A DNA stretch of 11,730 nucleotides from Deltaproteobacteria bacterium. GTDB lineage: Bacteria > Desulfobacterota > Desulfarculia > Adiutricales > JAGVGV01. This document shows positions 5,302 to 11,730 of the stretch, one piece after another. The stretch covers positions 1 through 11,730 of the forward strand of contig JADFXS010000065.1 of assembly GCA_015233515.1 (NCBI GenBank), given 5' to 3'. Position numbers and translations under genes: made by a program. Every line of letters starts with the position of its first letter. Position 1 is the first letter of the stretch. Below the pieces are notes generated by a model. It was not told where the DNA came from. It searched no databases and was given only the letters and a program-made list of their open reading frames with translations.

Positions 5302-5856
5302 TTAAAGGATAATTCCCCAGTCACGTTTTAACTCGGTCTCGATCCGCTCAATGCCGTCTCGATAGTCGTCACCTCCGTGAATCCGGACTTGGATTCTCGG
5401 CAAGTTGCTTGCAAATTGAATCCCGCCATCGCGGAGTTTCTCGAAAAAAGTTTTTTCCTCTGCCAGGCAATCGTTAAGCGTTTTGACAGCTGCGGCCAGC
5501 TTTTTATAGATTGCTTTTCCTTCCGGTCGGACCTTTTCGCAAATAGCCCGGCTTGCGGCATGTTCGGCTTCGAGGAGTCGTCTTTTCTGAATCTCCATGG
5601 CTTCACGTAGGATGGTCCGACGTCGTCTAAGTTCTGCGAGTTCATTTCTGATTTCTAAAAAATCAGTGGGCTCCCCAATGGTTTCACTATCCAGATAGGC
5701 GAGTGCTGCGACTTTGACCGGTGATGGTCGATTCTCCAAGGCAACAAGGTCGCTAAGAATCCGGTCGATTTCCTGATCGGCGGCGGTCAATTCCGCGCGG
5801 ACGGATTGAAGTTTCAAGAATTCTGATTTGTAGGTCGGATTGTCGTTGATATCCAC
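5302..5856 (-). CDS. Coiled-coil protein of unknown function (184 aa)
   Basis: A GTG start at 5856 is preferred because AAGGAA lies 6 bp upstream. The frame is open further upstream but would overlap the zinc-ribbon gene, and no better start is visible. The protein is rich in Glu, Arg, Leu and Ala, with long predicted coiled coils (about residues 5-45 and 70-150, for example FLEIRNELAELRRRRTILREA), and it ends in a short mixed segment with VRIHGGDDYRDGIERIETEL. No catalytic motif is visible. In a satellite cassette behind a small terminase such a protein could be a scaffold-like or packaging accessory protein, but this is only positional inference. It follows the zinc-ribbon gene by 32 bp. 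Confidence 0.7.
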   Translation of the reverse strand: MDINDNPTYKSEFLKLQSVRAELTAADQEIDRILSDLVALENRPSPVKVAALAYLDSETIGEPTDFLEIRNELAELRRRRTILREAMEIQKRRLLEAEHAASRAICEKVRPEGKAIYKKLAAAVKTLNDCLAEEKTFFEKLRDGGIQFASNLPRIQVRIHGGDDYRDGIERIETELKRDWGIIL

Positions 5857-5888
5857 TATGGGTTCCTTTCGTGCCTTATAGGCTTGGT

Positions 5889-6089
5889 TTATAAAGTCGG
5901 ATCGACTTCGACCGACTTGAACGTTCCACAACTTGGGCAGTGGTGATACCTAACCCGCATGTTACCTATCCAGTTGGCCGTCTTGGTTCGTGCAATCACC
6001 TTCCGGCAAACTGGACATTCAGCCCCGGAACGTGCCTGACTATAGGTGCTCCCCTGGTCGATGGATTTCTTTTCGGATTCATCTGTCAT
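5889..6089 (-). CDS. Small zinc-ribbon protein (66 aa), Ogr/Delta-like in style
   Basis: Two CxxC pairs, C25-P-V-C28 and C51-P-S-C54, separated by 22 residues with basic and aromatic residues (RVRYHHCPSCGTFKSVEV), form a four-cysteine zinc ribbon. The arrangement recalls the small Ogr/Delta activators of P2-like phages and the P4 satellite, which switch on late promoters, but the similarity is judged by eye and is limited. Its ATG overlaps the stop codon of the small terminase gene (ATGA), so the two are translationally coupled. Possible roles are a transcription activator acting on helper or satellite promoters, or a structural zinc-binding partner of the terminase. Confidence 0.7.
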   Translation of the reverse strand: MTDESEKKSIDQGSTYSQARSGAECPVCRKVIARTKTANWIGNMRVRYHHCPSCGTFKSVEVDPTL

Positions 6090-6529
6090 AGGCTGTCCGT
6101 CTCCGGGTCGCTCGTTTCCCGGCGCTTGGTGTGCAATCTCTGCCGTGATAGTGGCGAAAGCCCGAATCCATCACCAATTTTGGCCATCATTTCAGTGGTC
6201 TGGATGCTGATTTTCAGCGCTGGATTCGGAACGGTCTGGCCATAGCTGACTATTAGTAATCCGGATTCCTTCAACATGGCCTCGGCGGTCAACCATCTAT
6301 CGTAAGCCATGCAGTAGGTCGCCAAGGCGTTCCGGTCCAATTGCGATAGCAAGCCATGCCCGTAAAGCAACGGCGCTAGGCGGTCCCACTCGGTCTTGGC
6401 CTGGTCGGACAACCACGGTGGCGGGTCCGGCAAGCTCGACTCCGGCCAAATGTCGGCCGGCGGTTTCTTCGTTCGCTTGTTGCCGGTGAGCAATTTCAAT
6501 GCCGGCGCTTTTGGTTTTCGTCCTTTCAT
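6086..6529 (-). CDS. terS: P27-family phage terminase small subunit
   Basis: The 147-aa protein shows the P27-type pattern: KGRKPKAPALKLLTGN at the N-terminus, a Pro-rich linker with PDPPPWLSDQAKTEWDRLAPLL (about 34-54), GLLSQLDRNALATYCMAYDRWLTAEAML (about 59-86), ESGLLIV, and a C-terminal GLSPLSRQRL. TerS proteins bind the packaging site on DNA and deliver it to the large terminase (TerL) motor. No large subunit is present in the element, so this TerS would redirect a helper phage's TerL and capsids to satellite DNA, the hallmark of PICI-type islands. Ribosome binding site GAGGTGA lies just before ATG 6529. A 148-bp gap with G-rich plus/minus tracts separates it from the primase gene. Confidence 0.9.
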   Translation of the reverse strand: MKGRKPKAPALKLLTGNKRTKKPPADIWPESSLPDPPPWLSDQAKTEWDRLAPLLYGHGLLSQLDRNALATYCMAYDRWLTAEAMLKESGLLIVSYGQTVPNPALKISIQTTEMMAKIGDGFGLSPLSRQRLHTKRRETSDPETDSL

Positions 6530-6677
6530 TTCATCACCTCGCTTTGAAAAACTCCCCTATACCCCAATTTCTCCCCCACAAAATGTTGACTTGCCGTAAC
6601 GGTCTTGTTCCCAAAGGCCGGTACGATTTCACCCCCCTTCCCCCCTGGCGGTGGTCGGGTCCACGGCAGGAAGGAAA

Positions 6678-9242
6678 TCATGTCTCGGCCTCGAGGTCGG
6701 ACGCTTCGTCCCATGTGTCGGCGGCATCATCGTTTTCGGCCTCATTGCCTTTAGACAACCTCTGTAAATCATCGTCACTTGCGTCACTATCGTCCCTATG
6801 GCAATCCTCATCTTCGGTAGTAGGGACGATAGGGACGATAGGGACGATGATTTGCGTCATGATTCTTAAGACTCGTCTCCCTCCAGTAGTCCGCTTACCG
6901 ACTTCAGTTTCAATTCCTATTGTCCTTAGGAATGTCGCCGCGCGGATTAATCGGCCGGATAGCACATTGGCGGCCGTAGGCCAGGACTTCGAATGAACAA
7001 CTCTATCACTCACTATGTCGCTTAGTTTTTCCAGTAACTCCCCTGCAGTTCCTTCCCATACGCTCTTATCGGCCATAAAGGCTCTAATGGCGCTTGCGAC
7101 ACAATCGCCCTCTAATGATTGCTCAACGATTCGTTGACAATTGGCAGCATAGGCGGATTGAAATTGTCCAGGTTGCCACGGCAAGGCGCTTTCGGCCGAT
7201 ATAATCCATTGATAATAATCAGCCATTCTCGGTAAAAAATTGTCATTACACTTAGATGATTGATTTTTTAGCGCCACTGAAACAGCGCTTAGTAGGCTTC
7301 CTAATATCTCTGCATGTGCCTTTTGAAATTGTTCTATCAGCTCTTTTTCTGCCTGGCGCTTTTCCGGCCGGATAGCAGGCAAGGTCAAAATTATTGCTCG
7401 GTCCATCAAATCATGCCGACTTGCAACGTTATTAATCCCGTTCAGCAAAACCGGTCGTTTTACATTCAAAACCACTTCATCGGCATCGGTATACAGTTGT
7501 CTAGTACAAAGCGTCCCACCGGTGGAGAGTCTGCAAAACGCATCGCTAAGCCAACCCGGAGTATTGGACAAATTGTCAAAACAAAGAATCAAAGAACTTA
7601 CTGCGCCGATAACCAAATCTTGCTCCGTTCGCGGCGGCGCTCGAAGTTCCGAAATACTTGGGTCAATCAAGTTTTTCAAAAGGCGCGATAATGAACTTTT
7701 GCCGCTTCCTTGCTCGCCGGACAAGATGAGTATTGGAAATGGTCCGGTCGGTCGAAGTGAACCAAATAACCAGCTTGTCACTAAAATGAAGTCGTCATGA
7801 CTTTCAAGGTTCAAGAGGCGCTCTAATGTCTTCCAAGATGAATCATTCCTTTTAGGAATAGGCAGTTCCTTCATTCCCGGTGGTCGGCGGAATTTCAGCG
7901 GTGAGTCGGAAACTATCTTCCAACCATCAGCGGTAACTTTAACGGCTTCCCACTTGTCATTCGCCAGGTCCAGATAAACGGCTCCGTTAAGTTCCCCGAC
8001 TCGTATGAAGGTTTCAATTTGTGGTCCATCGAATTGTGCTTTCGATTCGAGCACTCGAAGCGTATCTTCAAAAGCCTGTGTCCCAGATGCGCGGCCGGTG
8101 GCCATGTAATATTGACGCGTCAACCATTGTCTAAAGCCCTTGCTTCGAACCGGCCAAGTTTCATGATGGTTTTTTTCTGGAATAGTTCCGAATGCCATAC
8201 CATCGCCAGAGTGAAACAGTTCAGCGGCGGCGGCCAATTCCAATAAAATGTCACTCTGTGTTGGCTCCTTTTTTTTCCTGTCAATCTTTTCAGGCTCCTT
8301 GTTAGGTTTCGGCTCCTCGGTCCCGGCTTCCGGCTTCGGCGTCCATGGCTTGGCGGACTCAATCAGCTTAAGCCCCCGTGTGGCGCTCCAGCCTTCCGGC
8401 CACGGGTCGGCCAGGTCCCACTTCTCAGGAAAGTCGCTCGGAACATTTACTATCTGTATGGATACGGCCCCGGCGGCATGAACCAAGCTTGCCACTTGCT
8501 CAGCGTATCTCTTACCGGATGCGTCGTGGTCCGGCCAGACAACCGTTCGGCGGCCCTCTAACACTGTCCAGTCTGAACACTTCGCGGCATCGGCCCCGCC
8601 GCTTGATGTCGTGCTCGCAAATGTAGGAAAAAGTTTTTGCGCGGCATCGGCGGCCTTTTCGCCTTCGGTCACCAATACAGGCGCTTCAAGGCGTTCGGCC
8701 AATTCATCAAGCTGATAAAGTGGTCGCGGCTCAGGATAATGCTTCCAAATCCATTCGCCGTTTTCGCCGAAATAGAGCGGAAGGATGGTTTTTCGCGGCT
8801 TAGTGTTCCATCGGCAGGCAAGGTAAAGCGGTTCGCCCCGCGCGTCTCGATATATCCAATGAGCAACGGGTTTCCCAAGGCCCGGATACGCTGGGACCGT
8901 TCGCCGGTCGGATGGAATAGGTACCAACGGCTTGATTCTGGGTTCTTCCTTCTGTCTGGTCTCCGGCCGGGGTCCGGCTCCGTTTCCGCTTGGTGGCAGT
9001 CCAAGGTATTCGAGGCTTTCTCCGTAGGTCATGCCTCGGAAGTCGCGTAGATATTGAATCCGGTCGCCTGTCCATCCGCATTGACGGCATGTTCCTCGAC
9101 CTTGCCCGTCTTTACCTTCAGCGGGGTTGATGAAAAATCGGTCATGGCCAGTTTTGCATTTCGGGCATGGTCCGCAATATTCCTGGCCGGTTTTCTTGGT
9201 CGCGGTGAGTCCGCCGGCCTGGTAGATTTCTAAGAGGTCCAT
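6678..9242 (-). CDS. Primase-helicase (zinc ribbon, TOPRIM-like domain, P-loop ATPase)
   Basis: This 854-aa replication protein has three recognisable parts. The N-terminal zinc ribbon has C26/C29 and C52/C55, as in primases. The TOPRIM-like domain has VLVTEGEKAAD (E193, E195) and WPDHDASG (D238, D240), the metal-binding acids of primer synthesis. The C-terminal ATPase has Walker A GEQGSGKS (509-516) and hydrophobic-Asp LILCFDN (D556). It would make primers and unwind DNA at the element's origin, probably the octamer array, allowing replication after excision. The last 60 residues are acidic and variable, starting with a (IVP)3 repeat caused by a tandem 9-bp repeat. The start follows the preceding gene's stop by 3 bp, with AGAGG upstream. 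It corresponds in role to the pri/rep genes of PICIs and P4 alpha. Confidence 0.9.
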   Translation of the reverse strand: MDLLEIYQAGGLTATKKTGQEYCGPCPKCKTGHDRFFINPAEGKDGQGRGTCRQCGWTGDRIQYLRDFRGMTYGESLEYLGLPPSGNGAGPRPETRQKEEPRIKPLVPIPSDRRTVPAYPGLGKPVAHWIYRDARGEPLYLACRWNTKPRKTILPLYFGENGEWIWKHYPEPRPLYQLDELAERLEAPVLVTEGEKAADAAQKLFPTFASTTSSGGADAAKCSDWTVLEGRRTVVWPDHDASGKRYAEQVASLVHAAGAVSIQIVNVPSDFPEKWDLADPWPEGWSATRGLKLIESAKPWTPKPEAGTEEPKPNKEPEKIDRKKKEPTQSDILLELAAAAELFHSGDGMAFGTIPEKNHHETWPVRSKGFRQWLTRQYYMATGRASGTQAFEDTLRVLESKAQFDGPQIETFIRVGELNGAVYLDLANDKWEAVKVTADGWKIVSDSPLKFRRPPGMKELPIPKRNDSSWKTLERLLNLESHDDFILVTSWLFGSLRPTGPFPILILSGEQGSGKSSLSRLLKNLIDPSISELRAPPRTEQDLVIGAVSSLILCFDNLSNTPGWLSDAFCRLSTGGTLCTRQLYTDADEVVLNVKRPVLLNGINNVASRHDLMDRAIILTLPAIRPEKRQAEKELIEQFQKAHAEILGSLLSAVSVALKNQSSKCNDNFLPRMADYYQWIISAESALPWQPGQFQSAYAANCQRIVEQSLEGDCVASAIRAFMADKSVWEGTAGELLEKLSDIVSDRVVHSKSWPTAANVLSGRLIRAATFLRTIGIETEVGKRTTGGRRVLRIMTQIIVPIVPIVPTTEDEDCHRDDSDASDDDLQRLSKGNEAENDDAADTWDEASDLEAET
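6822..6848. repeat. Three tandem 9-bp units (AGGGACGAT) in the primase 3' end
   Basis: AGGGACGAT is repeated exactly three times, coding for IVPIVPIVP on the minus strand. An inverted copy (CTATCGTCCCTA at 6787-6798) lies upstream on the plus strand and can pair with 6821-6832 as a 12-bp stem. Probably slippage in a tolerant linker region. Confidence 0.75.
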
Positions 9243-9245
9243 GCG

Positions 9246-9455
9246 CTATACCTCTCTGAGCCATCGGTGAACGATCGGAGAAATCGCCCAAACCGCGATA
9301 CACCACGGCAGGCGGCAGGCGGCGAACATCAAGAATTGCTTGACGGTTCCACGGAAGGTTGATAATATTCCCGGTGTTCGAGACTCTAAAAAAAACTCTG
9401 TCATCTGGCCTCGGTCGCTCGCAACGTCCGGGGCCGCTTCCATTTTGGCGGTCAT
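9246..9455 (-). CDS. Small hydrophobic protein (69 aa), unknown function
   Basis: The ATG at 9455 overlaps the stop codon of the AlpA-like gene (ATGA), and the stop is 3 bp before the primase start, so translation is likely coupled on both sides. This is good evidence that the frame is real. Residues 41-62 (FLMFAACRLPWCIAVWAISPIV) are hydrophobic with one Arg and could form a membrane or amphipathic helix, while the first 35 residues are polar. I recognise no family. Being locked between regulator and primase suggests a role in induction or replication control, or in attachment to the membrane. Confidence 0.6.
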   Translation of the reverse strand: MTAKMEAAPDVASDRGQMTEFFLESRTPGILSTFRGTVKQFLMFAACRLPWCIAVWAISPIVHRWLREV

Positions 9456-9691
9456 CGGGCGGCCCTGGTCGGGTGAGTGGCCCGGGCTTCGAGAAATTCA
9501 ATCAGCGAGTTAACAGTGTAGGCTATTTTCCGGCCAACCCGGATACGGTCGCGCGGCCCCTCATTCCGACTATCAAGATTTGCTAAAGTTCTCGAATGCA
9601 GGATACCACCGGAAAACCTGCCGACTTGAGTTCGTTCAACAAACGGACTCGGCCACTTATCCGCTAAGGCGCTAAAATTTGGTTTTGACAT
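9452..9691 (-). CDS. AlpA/excisionase-like HTH DNA-binding protein (79 aa)
   Basis: The ATG at 9691 is chosen because GGAGG stands 5-6 bp upstream. The protein shows the small winged-HTH style of AlpA/excisionase/MerR-like regulators: VGRFSGGILHSRTLANLDSRNEGPRDRIRVGRKIAYTVNSLIEFLEAR, with the recognition segment in SRTLANLDS and the wing in GRKIAYTVNSLIEFL. AlpA-type proteins activate excision or control satellite genes and are typical of Gram-negative PICIs. It is the first gene of a tightly coupled set (HTH, hydrophobic protein, primase). A 26-bp inverted repeat covers the region just upstream of its start, suggesting autoregulation. Confidence 0.8.
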   Translation of the reverse strand: MSKPNFSALADKWPSPFVERTQVGRFSGGILHSRTLANLDSRNEGPRDRIRVGRKIAYTVNSLIEFLEARATHPTRAAR

Positions 9692-9694
9692 AAA

Positions 9695-9720
9695 TACCTC
9701 CATGAATTTTCATGAAGGTA
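9695..9720. promoter_or_regulatory. Candidate operator (26-bp inverted repeat) at the alpA-like start
   Basis: TACCTcCATGAA-TT-TTCATGaAGGTA: two 12-bp arms with one mismatched pair. It includes the ribosome binding site of the AlpA-like gene, so a bound dimer would block transcription or translation of it. No strong promoter boxes are seen; a TTCACG/TAACAT pair on the minus strand near 9749-9722 is weak. Confidence 0.55.
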
Positions 9721-9790
9721 TGTTAATGAGTATTTTGGTTCCCGTGAAGATTGCTATAATTGCGTCAAAAAAAAGGTGGTTTTAGCAGTA

Positions 9791-10291
9791 TTATTTTGAA
9801 GATTTTTTCAGTTGCTCGATGTATCGACGGATTGCACTGGCCAGGGCTTGGGCGGAATAAACTTTGACGTCAAGGCGTTTCAGCGAATCATCAACCAGAC
9901 GGTAAAACGGGCCTTTTGGTGTAGGATAAGTCGCCGGTAATTTACTAGTATGGCGCATCCAGGAATCCACCAAAAGCTCCAATAGCGGGCTTAGTTCTCT
10001 TATATGATTGCGACCAGTTTTTACATTGATTTCTTCAGCGGCCCGGTCGGCCATAGCACTAATTTTTGCAATGGAATCAATTATATCTCGGTCAAGGAAA
10101 AATCTGGTTTCAACGTCAAGTGTATCCCAAATCTTTATCAGGCGGTCGGCCGTTTTGGAAAATTTTTTCAATTTATTTCGGGCTTGCTTGGGCGTATCTT
10201 CCGGGTCTTCATCGCGGGCAATCAACCGGCATGTGCTGGCGATACGCTCGATTTCCTCGGCAGGGATAGGACAAGGTTTTAGTTTAGCCAT
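9791..10291 (-). CDS. 166-aa protein of unknown function, coupled to the integrase gene
   Basis: The ATG at 10291 is 4 bp after the integrase stop, with AAGGAA overlapping the integrase end, so the two form one transcript. The protein is charged and mostly helical: an N-terminal segment with IPAEEIERIASTCRLIARDEDPEDTPKQARNKLKKF, a middle part with FFLDRDIIDSIAKISAMADRAAEEI, and a C-terminal half with SPLLELLVDSWMRH, GPFYRLVDDSLKRL and a Lys-rich end. The style is that of small hypothetical proteins of phages and integrative elements, but I know no function. A run of eight Ts follows downstream on the minus strand without a clear stem. Confidence 0.75.
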   Translation of the reverse strand: MAKLKPCPIPAEEIERIASTCRLIARDEDPEDTPKQARNKLKKFSKTADRLIKIWDTLDVETRFFLDRDIIDSIAKISAMADRAAEEINVKTGRNHIRELSPLLELLVDSWMRHTSKLPATYPTPKGPFYRLVDDSLKRLDVKVYSAQALASAIRRYIEQLKKSSK

Positions 10292-10295
10292 GATG

Positions 10296-11534
10296 CTATT
10301 TCCTTATCGGAATAATTTGAGCCTTAGTGGCCTTGGTCATGCTGATTTCAAGTCCTTTGATAGCCATGATTAAATCGCTTTGGTTCAAGTGGCTGTATCG
10401 CTCCGTTTGTGAAATTAGTTGATGTCCCATAAGTTGTTTTACGGTAAAAAGTGGAGTCCCTGCTTGAACAAGCCAGCTTGCGAAACTATGGCGGCATGAA
10501 TGAAAAACAATTTTTTGTCGGGTGTCTTCAACCCCTCGATTCAATCCTAATTCTTTAACAACATCATCGAAAACCTTGGAAATCCGTTCTCTTTGAATAT
10601 TTCCTCGACCAGGGAAAACTATTTCATTTGTTCTGATTTTATATCGTTGTGTAAGTATGATTTTTACTTTTTCGGTCATGAATGCTTGTCTTGTCTTGGA
10701 ATTTTTTGTGTTCCTTAGTGTAATAATGCTTCTATCAAAATCCACGTCGGACCAACGAAGGCCGAAAATTTCACCAGCCCTCAACCCGCAGTGCAAGGAA
10801 AGAATAGCTTGCTCGGCCAAGTCCTGGCTCCTCTCAGCTAAGGCTGATACAAGGCTGTTAGCTTCCTCTTGTGTTAAGAATCTAACCCGGCTATTGTCAA
10901 AACGTGGTTTTTTGACTTTATTTACGGGATTTTCTCCTGTCCATATAGCGCAATTTCGCGCAAAATTATAAATCTGACGGGTTATGGCTAAGGCTGACAA
11001 GACGGTCCTGGGAGACAATCCGGCCTTACTCATTTTGCTTTTAATTCGTTCTAAGTCAAAGACTGAAACATCCTTCATCGGTTTGAGTCCTATGGCAGGT
11101 TCTATCCACAAACGGAACCGTTGTTCTTCCTTTATCCAAGACTGCTGTTTTTTATTGGACTTGGCTTGAGGAAGGTAGCTATTCCAAAAAACTTCAGCAA
11201 CGGTAATATTTTCTTTTTTCAGTTGCTCGGCTTCAGCCAGTTCAGCCTGTTTCTTCTCCTGTGCGGCTTTCCGCTTTTGTTCGGATAGTTCTCGTTTTTC
11301 TTTTAGCCGGGCCGGTCCTTCTCCTAATCGGGAGGCCTCTTTTAGCTTGGCCAATTCTAAGGCGGCTCGCTGTTCGGACCAGCCCTCAGAACTCCAACCA
11401 AGGCCTTCTTCATGCCTTTTACCGTTTGCCTGATAGCGGAGGCTGTAGTAGCGGTCCAGGCGTACACCATGCCGCCGGGATTCATGCTCGTAGTATCGGA
11501 CTCCTTTAGTTTTGGTTCCTCTCCACTTGGCCAT
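10296..11534 (-). CDS. int: Tyrosine-recombinase integrase
   Basis: The 412-aa integrase has an N-terminal arm-binding part with a long basic/charged linker (about 60-110), a SAM-like core-binding domain (VAEVFWNSYLPQAK onward), and a C-terminal catalytic domain. Catalytic residues are visible: R252 in HCGLRAGEIFGLRW, the likely K277, H345-x-x-R348 in HSCRHSF, H371 in LMGHQL, and the nucleophile Y380 in TERYSHL. It would recombine attP with the tRNA-Phe 3' end and reverse this together with an excision factor. The ATG at 11534 (AKWRG) is preferred over a GTG at 11558 because GGGGAG is 5 bp upstream. It lies at the end away from the intact tRNA, reading inward. Confidence 0.95.
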   Translation of the reverse strand: MAKWRGTKTKGVRYYEHESRRHGVRLDRYYSLRYQANGKRHEEGLGWSSEGWSEQRAALELAKLKEASRLGEGPARLKEKRELSEQKRKAAQEKKQAELAEAEQLKKENITVAEVFWNSYLPQAKSNKKQQSWIKEEQRFRLWIEPAIGLKPMKDVSVFDLERIKSKMSKAGLSPRTVLSALAITRQIYNFARNCAIWTGENPVNKVKKPRFDNSRVRFLTQEEANSLVSALAERSQDLAEQAILSLHCGLRAGEIFGLRWSDVDFDRSIITLRNTKNSKTRQAFMTEKVKIILTQRYKIRTNEIVFPGRGNIQRERISKVFDDVVKELGLNRGVEDTRQKIVFHSCRHSFASWLVQAGTPLFTVKQLMGHQLISQTERYSHLNQSDLIMAIKGLEISMTKATKAQIIPIRK

Positions 11535-11537
11535 TTT

Positions 11538-11557
11538 CTCTCCCCATTCTCTCCCCA
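11538..11557 (+). repeat. Right CTCTCCCCA doublet (candidate integrase arm site; contains int ribosome binding site)
   Basis: CTCTCCCCA at 11538-11546 and 11549-11557, 11 bp apart and followed by CTTTTTT, matching the doublet at 3391-3410. On the minus strand it reads TGGGGAGAG and supplies the integrase ribosome binding site. It lies about 118 bp inside attR. If it is an arm site, integrase binding could also repress its own translation or transcription. Confidence 0.55.
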
Positions 11558-11603
11558 CTTTTTTGATGAAAGTGGGTGTTTTGAAGTGAAGCCATGTGAA
11601 TGA

Positions 11604-11632
11604 AGTATAGAGATAAACAGTTGAAATGTCAA
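11604..11632 (-). promoter_or_regulatory. Integrase promoter with an octamer in the spacer
   Basis: Minus-strand TTGACA (11632-11627), a 17-bp spacer and TATACT (11609-11604): near-ideal boxes. The spacer contains the array octamer TGTTTATC (11619-11612). It is the only exact copy I found outside the 3.88-5.30 kb region. A protein bound here would block RNA polymerase. Confidence 0.8.
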
Positions 11633-11675
11633 GATAGAAGTGTAATCTTGTGAAGCTTAATGAAATCTATTTCCA

Positions 11676-11730
11676 GGGACTGAAAATCCCCGTGTCGGCG
11701 GTTCGATTCCGTCCCTCGGCACCACGAAAA
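11676..11730 (+). repeat. attR: right attachment repeat (3' part of tRNA-Phe)
   Basis: Identical to 3285-3339 up to the window edge, so the true repeat may be longer. It contains only the 3' 49 nt of tRNA-Phe including CCA and cannot fold as a tRNA alone. It marks the original chromosomal end of the split gene. Confidence 0.95.

Larger units (their letters stand above)
3285..11730. mobile_element. Integrated phage-satellite-like (PICI-like) element, 8,391 bp, in tRNA-Phe
   Basis: The boundaries are the direct repeats at 3285 and 11676 (offset 8,391 bp). The content is an integrase, an AlpA/excisionase-like regulator, a primase-helicase, a P27 small terminase, a zinc ribbon and several small unknown proteins, all on the minus strand. 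No structural, large-terminase or lysis genes are visible. An int-alpA-primase order, with a small terminase subunit and no large one, is characteristic of phage-inducible chromosomal islands, which are packaged by a helper phage. A degraded prophage would be expected to leave capsid or tail remnants, and none are seen. A plasmid-like integrative element is the main alternative, given the iteron array and parS site. Confidence 0.82.

Noticed and set aside
6499..6996. Plus-strand frames opposite the terS and primase genes (also 8637-9050)
   Set aside because: They are antisense shadows of well-supported genes and have no recognisable domains or ribosome binding sites.
9755..9760. Plus-strand TATAAT as a promoter
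   Set aside because: No matching -35 box at proper distance, and no plus-strand gene follows it.
11535..11558. GTG start for the integrase at 11558
   Set aside because: The ATG at 11534 has a better-spaced ribosome binding site, and the extra eight residues are translation of the CTCTCCCCA doublet.
11676..11724. Second tRNA-Phe gene
   Set aside because: Only the 3' part from the anticodon stem onward is present; the acceptor 5' strand and D-arm are missing.

Overview
The window is bacterial chromosome on the left (1 to about 3.26 kb) followed by an almost complete integrated mobile element (about 3.29 to 11.68 kb) sitting in a tRNA-Phe gene. The host is not identified with certainty. A branched-chain amino-acid type ABC ATPase directly followed by a phenylacetate-CoA ligase-like protein, then a GcvH-like protein, would fit an anaerobic Desulfobacterota-type genome, but that is inference only.

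Chromosomal part: positions 1-256 (minus strand) encode the middle of an RfaE/HldE-type nucleotidyltransferase that has lost its N-terminus. Head-to-head with it, sharing about 10 bp, is a LivF-like ATPase that has also lost its N-terminus (246-896). Next come a PaaK-family protein lacking key catalytic motifs (898-2181), a 495-bp stretch without a supported gene, a GcvH-like protein with a long acidic tail (2677-3138), and tRNA-Phe(GAA) at 3258-3333 with a good promoter.

Mobile element: a perfect direct repeat of at least 55 bp (3285-3339 and 11676-11730) marks attL and attR, giving an element of 8,391 bp. The intact tRNA is at the left end, and only its 3' part is repeated at the right. All genes read leftward from the right end: tyrosine integrase, a 166-aa unknown, an AlpA/excisionase-like HTH protein, a 69-aa hydrophobic protein, an 854-aa primase-helicase, a P27-family small terminase subunit, a small zinc-ribbon protein, a coiled-coil protein, a 96-aa unknown with a terminator, then a 167-aa unknown. 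There are no capsid, tail, portal, large terminase or lysis genes. This is the layout of a phage satellite (PICI-like): it would integrate, excise and replicate itself, and use a helper phage for particles, with its own TerS steering packaging.

The most unusual part is 3.88-5.30 kb. It holds a dense array of octamers TGTTTANC, mostly paired 10 or 11 bp apart (one helical turn). The array continues through the reading frame of the 167-aa protein in several different frames, so the DNA rather than the protein appears to be conserved. Inside it lies an exact 16-bp match to the bacterial chromosomal parS (ParB) site, although the element encodes no ParA or ParB. The same octamer lies between the -35 and -10 boxes of the integrase promoter and over the putative promoter of the 167-aa gene. 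I infer that one DNA-binding protein may couple origin or centromere function with control of integration, and that the element may recruit the host ParB. The left end (3.5-3.85 kb) holds further tandem hairpins and palindromes of unknown role.
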